64,000 bases of DNA, from assembly GCA_022843625.1 (NCBI GenBank), contig JALHNH010000030.1, positions 17,625 through 81,624 of the forward strand. Reading direction: 5' to 3'. Position numbers and translations under genes: made by a program. Shown here in pieces: positions 60,703 to 64,000 of this stretch. The notes under the pieces were generated by a model, which was not told where the DNA came from, ran no database searches, and was given only the letters and a program-made list of their open reading frames with translations. This stretch comes from Bryobacter sp. GTDB lineage: Bacteria > Acidobacteriota > Terriglobia > Bryobacterales > Bryobacteraceae. Numbering within the stretch: position 1 is the first letter of the stretch; every line of letters begins with the position of its first letter.

Positions 60703-62202
60703 ATGCTGAGCCGTAGAAACTTCTCTTTCGCCGTTGGTGCCGCAGCACTTAGCGCCAGTGCCCAATCCGTTACCGATGTCGCCCAATTGAGTTTGAGCCA
60801 GGCTTCAGCCCGGCTGCAGAGCAAGCAGACAACATCAGTAGCCCTTACCGAAGCTTGCCTGGCGCGCATTGAGGTGTACCAGCCGAAGGTGAATGCCTTC
60901 ATCACCGTTCTGAAAGAAGCGGCCCTCAAGCAGGCGCGGGAAGCAGACGCGGAAATTCGCGCCGGCAAATCCCGAGGGCCTCTGCACGGGATTCCGATCG
61001 CCCTGAAGGACAACATCGATACGGCAGGAATCCGCACCACGGCAGCCAGTGCCGTCTTCGACAATCGCATCCCCACCGAAGACGCCGAAGTCACCCTCCG
61101 CCTCAAAGCCGCCGGTGCAATCCTGATCGGCAAGCTCAATCTCCACGAGTTCGCCAACGGCGGCACCTCCGTCACCAGCTACTTCGGACCCGTCCGCAAT
61201 CCCTGGGCGCTATCGCGTCACCCCGGCGGCTCCTCCGGCGGCAGCGCCGCAGCCATCTCCGCAGACCTCTGTTTTGGCGCCCTCGGCACCGACACCGGCG
61301 GCAGCATTCGCACGCCCTCGAGCTACTGTTCGATCGTCGGCTTCAAACCCACCTACGGCCTCGTCTCCATTCGCGGCATCGTCCCCCTGGCCCTCTCCCG
61401 AGACCACTGCGGCCCCATGACCAAGACCGTCGAAGACGCAGCCATCATGCTTAACTGCCTCGCCGGCTACGACCGCCTCGACATCGCCAGCGTCGAACAC
61501 ACCAAAGAAGACTACCTCGCCCTGATGAAGCAACCCGTCAAGCCGCTCCGCATTGGCATCCCGCGTGTCCCCTACTTCGACCACCTTGACGCGGATGTAG
61601 CCAAGTCCATTGAGGCCGCCATCGCCAAGGTCGCCTCGCTCACCAGCAGCATCAAAGACGTCAACCTTCCTTCACCACGCGGCACCAGTGGCGGCGGCGA
61701 GATGTACGCCTACCACCAGGAGTTCTTCGATCAAGGCAAAGGCCTCTATCAAATCCCCGTCCGCCGCAATCTCGAAAACGGCAAGGAAGCCCGCGCCTAC
61801 CAATACATCCAGGCCTCCTGGAAGCTTCAACTCCTCCGCCGCACCATCGACGACGCCTTCACCGCGCAAAACGTCGACCTCATGATCCTGCCCACTCGTC
61901 GCCGCACACCCCGTACTGTCGTCGATTCCATCAAGCGCGAACTCAGCGACAAGCCCCGCAACCCCGAGCTCGAAAACCCCGCCGACTTCAACACCTTCGG
62001 CATCCCGGCCCTCACCCTGCCCTGCGGCTTCGGCGACAACGACATGCCCATTGGGCTCATGATCGTTGGACCGCGCTTCTCTGAAGGCAAGGTACTCGCG
62101 CTCGCACACGCCTTTGAGCAGGCAACAGAATGGCACAAGCGCAAGCCGCCAATCCGGCCTGACTCTACTGTGCCCCCACTGGCAAATACAGACGAGGCGT
62201 AG
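60703..62202 (+). CDS. Tat-exported amidase signature family enzyme
   Basis: A 499-residue amidase-signature enzyme. The N-terminus MLSRRNFSFAVGAAALSASAQ is a Tat signal. The catalytic triad is intact: Lys102 in IALKDNIDT, cis-Ser at 177/178 in HPGGSSGGSAAA, and nucleophile Ser201 in TDTGGSIRTP. The substrate is some amide and cannot be told; the enzyme is likely periplasmic. From about 61070 on, codons become much richer in C at the third position than in most neighbouring genes, so part of the gene may have a different history. It is followed six bases later by the GIDE-like membrane protein. A truncated second copy lies at the right edge. Confidence 0.92.
   Translation: MLSRRNFSFAVGAAALSASAQSVTDVAQLSLSQASARLQSKQTTSVALTEACLARIEVYQPKVNAFITVLKEAALKQAREADAEIRAGKSRGPLHGIPIALKDNIDTAGIRTTAASAVFDNRIPTEDAEVTLRLKAAGAILIGKLNLHEFANGGTSVTSYFGPVRNPWALSRHPGGSSGGSAAAISADLCFGALGTDTGGSIRTPSSYCSIVGFKPTYGLVSIRGIVPLALSRDHCGPMTKTVEDAAIMLNCLAGYDRLDIASVEHTKEDYLALMKQPVKPLRIGIPRVPYFDHLDADVAKSIEAAIAKVASLTSSIKDVNLPSPRGTSGGGEMYAYHQEFFDQGKGLYQIPVRRNLENGKEARAYQYIQASWKLQLLRRTIDDAFTAQNVDLMILPTRRRTPRTVVDSIKRELSDKPRNPELENPADFNTFGIPALTLPCGFGDNDMPIGLMIVGPRFSEGKVLALAHAFEQATEWHKRKPPIRPDSTVPPLANTDEA
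61418..61571 (+). repeat. Direct repeat, copy A (amidase 1)
   Basis: These 154 bases of the intact amidase match 63847-64000 with only two mismatches by eye (ATGCTTAAC against CTGCTCAAC). The match runs to the right edge, so its true length is unknown. Sequence before the junction is only moderately similar between the two copies, which indicates a recent recombination or gene conversion event rather than an old duplication. Confidence 0.9.
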
Positions 62203-62208
62203 GCGCTT

Positions 62209-63132
62209 ATGATCGGCTGCATTCTAAGCTTTATCGCTTCAGCCATTGGATCTGTGGCTGGCTTTTATTTGATCCAGAATACGGAAATCCAGGATCAGTA
62301 CTGGCTTTCATTTGGGTATGGCTGCCTGTGTGTGCTGGCTTTTGTGAACCTTTGGGGAATCGTGCAGGCCTGGCAAAAGAAACGCTCTTTTGGTCTGCCT
62401 CGCTCCTCCTGGAAAGACGGCAATATGGTTGGCGTTACCGGAAAGATTCGCGCGCTGAAAGCACCGATTATGGCTCCTTTTTCAAAGCAGGAAGCGGTGA
62501 TGGTGGATTACTCCATCATGTTTCCCAGAGGAATCGACAGTCCCAGCGATAACCGCCTTTGTTTTGGCATTATGAGAACTCCCTGCGCGGTTGAATTCGA
62601 GGGGCAATCTTACAAAATTCAAGGAATGCCTGTATTGACGGAGCTGAAAGTGCAAGTGCTTTCACCTCAAACATCATTTCCCGCGGCCTTAGAGTTTGTG
62701 AGCGCCGCCGAGTATCAACCCATGCTGAATGACCCAACCGAAGTAGACAGGGCAGTCTCCGCCGCATATAAGGACTCCGATGGGGATGTCCAGACTCATT
62801 TTGCAGTACCTGATTATAAGCTCCTCGTTGTCGACAAAATGAAAGCCCAGGCCGGAGATAATCTACGAGGTCTTAATCCCTTTCGCGGCTTCCTACTGGA
62901 AGAGAGGTTTGTCCCGCACGATGCAGAAGTTTCCATCAACGGCACTTTCCTGGCAAGTCAAAACGTGATCGATATAGGTGGAGGTGTGAATAAACCGACT
63001 CATTCGCTGAAGATCGGTCACGGAGCCAGCCGGTCCAATTGGCCGATCATCAAGGCATCGATTTTGGCATTTATCTTCACTTCTGCCTTTGTTGTGGCCA
63101 CCTATGTTTTGGCGATGCTGCCCCGGAACTAG
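62209..63132 (+). CDS. GIDE-like membrane protein
   Basis: A 307-residue protein with two N-terminal membrane helices (about residues 2-22 and 35-55) and one at the C-terminus (about 280-302). The intervening domain begins VGVTGKIRALKAPIMAPFSKQEAVMVDYSI, which has the GxI-x-L-x-APFSK/E-x-xxVxYxxxI shape of the GIDE domain of E3-ligase-like MULAN proteins, in bacteria of unknown function. The rest has a KIQGMPVL-type beta sheet. The family call is tentative. It is probably co-transcribed with the amidase six bases upstream and is convergent with the apaG pseudogene. Confidence 0.65.
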   Translation: MIGCILSFIASAIGSVAGFYLIQNTEIQDQYWLSFGYGCLCVLAFVNLWGIVQAWQKKRSFGLPRSSWKDGNMVGVTGKIRALKAPIMAPFSKQEAVMVDYSIMFPRGIDSPSDNRLCFGIMRTPCAVEFEGQSYKIQGMPVLTELKVQVLSPQTSFPAALEFVSAAEYQPMLNDPTEVDRAVSAAYKDSDGDVQTHFAVPDYKLLVVDKMKAQAGDNLRGLNPFRGFLLEERFVPHDAEVSINGTFLASQNVIDIGGGVNKPTHSLKIGHGASRSNWPIIKASILAFIFTSAFVVATYVLAMLPRN

Positions 63133-63134
63133 CG

Positions 63135-63546
63135 CTAGTGGATAGTGTAGGGGGCCTTCAGCGCAAAGGGTGCAATATCAATGTCGAATTCTTAACCACC
63201 AACACCCAACATGCGATAGGTTCCATGCATTCGTCCCGTTGGAGTTTCCAGCTTGCACCAGGATGAATATTGGAAGGACGAACCAGGCTCAAGCACCGGT
63301 TGCTTGCCCACAACACATGGCCCCTTTACTTCTTTCACCGCGTCGACAGAATCGGTGATGACCCAGTGTTGGCTCAGAAGCTGCACGGATTGCTCACTAT
63401 GGTTTGTGATTCGAATTGTGTATTCAAAAACCCACAGGCCCTGCTGTGGACGAGAGTTGTCCGGAGAACACCGAGAGAACTTCGACGCGAATATCGTTTG
63501 TACGAGCGCCGGACAACGGTACGAGGTCGGCAAAAGCTCTTGCCAT
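63135..63546 (-). pseudogene. apaG: apaG pseudogene (frameshift plus nonsense codon)
   Basis: An ApaG (DUF525) domain is recognisable across 412 bases: RVEVLSVFS, then WVFEYTIRITNHSEQSVQLL, QHWVITD, GPCVVGKQPVLEPG, METPTGRMHGTYRM-like and EFDIDIAPFALKAPYTIH. It is broken twice. The N-terminal part up to VLSVFS (from the ATG at 63546) is in a different frame from WVFEYTIRI, so there is a shift near 63463. An in-frame TAA replaces the residue before EFDIDIAPF (at about 63190), leaving the conserved end outside any normal frame. Some conserved positions are also altered, for example GPC for GPG. The Co/Mg-related function is therefore probably lost here. Confidence 0.8.
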
Positions 63547-63659
63547 CCGGAAGTCATTAGAATACCAAGCATTTCAACATTAAGAACGGCAACGTCAATC
63601 TATGTGAGCCCCCGCTGTCAAGCCCCATGGCTTTTTCCCCTTTCGGCTAAACTTTTGAA

Positions 63660-64000
63660 ATGCTGACCCGCAGAAATTTCTCTTTTGCCCTAGCGGCCGC
63701 AAGTGTCTGCGTAACAGCACAATCCGTCACTGATGTCGCGCAATTGAGTTTGGCCCAAGCTGCGGCCCGCCTTCAAAACAAACAGACCACATCGGTTGCC
63801 CTCACCGAGGCCTGCATTTCCCGCATCGAAGTCTATCAACCAAAGCTGACCAAGACCGTCGAAGACGCAGCCATCCTGCTCAACTGCCTCGCCGGCTACG
63901 ACCGCCTCGACATCGCCAGCGTCGAACACACCAAAGAAGACTACCTCGCCCTGATGAAGCAACCCGTCAAGCCGCTCCGCATTGGCATCCCGCGTGTCCC
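63660..64000 (+). CDS. Chimeric amidase copy lacking its catalytic core (partial at edge)
   Basis: The frame from the ATG at 63660 is open to the window end. It starts like the amidase at 60703 (MLTRRNFSFALAAASVC, QSVTDVAQLSLAQAAARLQ, TTSVALTEACISRIEVYQPK), then jumps in frame at residue 62/63 to the segment that follows residue 238 of the first copy (TKTVEDAAILLNCLAG). The missing 176 residues include Lys102, cis-Ser177/178 and Ser201, so this protein cannot be an amidase as drawn. The 5' part is clearly diverged while the part after the junction is near identical to copy A, so it is a mosaic. The C-terminus is outside the window. Confidence 0.85.
   Translation, partial: MLTRRNFSFALAAASVCVTAQSVTDVAQLSLAQAAARLQNKQTTSVALTEACISRIEVYQPKLTKTVEDAAILLNCLAGYDRLDIASVEHTKEDYLALMKQPVKPLRIGIPRV
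63847..64000 (+). repeat. Direct repeat, copy B (truncated amidase)
   Basis: Counterpart of 61418-61571, with two mismatches over 154 bases up to the window edge. The left boundary is sharp: it coincides with the in-frame junction in the chimeric amidase, right after the codons for QPK. Confidence 0.9.

Noticed and set aside
63185..63195. Stop-codon readthrough or recoding of TAA in apaG
   Set aside because: There is a second lesion (a frameshift) upstream, so simple decay explains the gene better than programmed recoding.
63690..63962. Open frame on the minus strand at the right edge, matching one at 61210-61584
   Set aside because: Both are antisense shadows of the amidase copies; they look alike because the amidases are duplicated.
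1..64000. Defence islands, CRISPR arrays, prophage, insertion sequences, tRNA or rRNA genes
   Set aside because: I scanned for repeat-spacer patterns, transposase or integrase motifs and structural RNA marks and saw none.

Overview
The window looks like chromosome of an Acidobacteriota bacterium, most likely of the Bryobacterales/Solibacterales type. The pointers are family content: a TIGR03435-type protein, a TIGR03436-type VWA protein, two Oar-like TonB-dependent receptors, two planctomycete-style DUF1549/DUF1553 + DUF1501 pairs, Cys-type sulfatases, many twin-arginine (Tat) signals, and an Alternative Complex III/caa3 oxidase cluster. No rRNA, tRNA, CRISPR array, insertion sequence or phage gene was recognised. 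All family names come from reading the translations; no database search was run.

Layout. 1-981 (-): partial YeiH-like putative sulfate exporter, divergent from an SDR oxidoreductase (980-1765). 1786-5940 (-): DUF1501 and diheme DUF1549/DUF1553 pair. 6028-11899 (+): TIGR03435 protein, TonB-receptor-like barrel, VWA protein and truncated haemoglobin, tightly packed. 11917-13939 (+): VIT-family metal transporter and OFA-like MFS transporter. 13892-19667 (-): six co-directional genes (TPR-thioredoxin protein, DsbD-alpha-like protein, polytopic membrane protein, VOC protein, enolase-superfamily enzyme, DUF5009/NagX-like acyltransferase). 19706-21115 (+): Tat-exported sulfatase.

21391-34212 (+) is the energetic core: actABCDEF, a small membrane protein, an SCO1 copper chaperone and coxBACD. 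ActA-F should oxidise quinol and pass electrons through haem c to the cytochrome c domain fused to CoxB, then CuA, then the A2-type CoxA. A promoter with an inverted repeat around its -10 lies just upstream. 34307-35023: exported DUF3108-like protein that appears to start at CTG. 35030-39475 (-): large putative-Ig repeat protein. 39567-45845 (+): exported hypothetical protein, zinc-free alcohol dehydrogenase/quinone oxidoreductase and two S9 peptidases. 45842-47765 (-): LytTR regulator and LytS-like kinase, divergent from a methyltransferase.

49078-57291 (+) is a five-gene catabolic cluster: haem-free DUF1549/DUF1553 protein, DUF1501 protein, MFS transporter, sulfatase, and a fusion of a neutral-ceramidase-like domain with a DUF1080 domain. 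It ends in a strong bidirectional terminator facing a second TonB receptor (57334-60630, -). The right edge (60703-64000) holds an intact Tat-exported amidase, a GIDE-like membrane protein, a decayed apaG pseudogene, and a second amidase copy that lost its whole catalytic core in frame and is almost identical to the first copy after the junction. The clearest anomalies are this chimeric amidase, the apaG pseudogene, the CTG start, the ceramidase-DUF1080 fusion and the operator-like repeat before actA.
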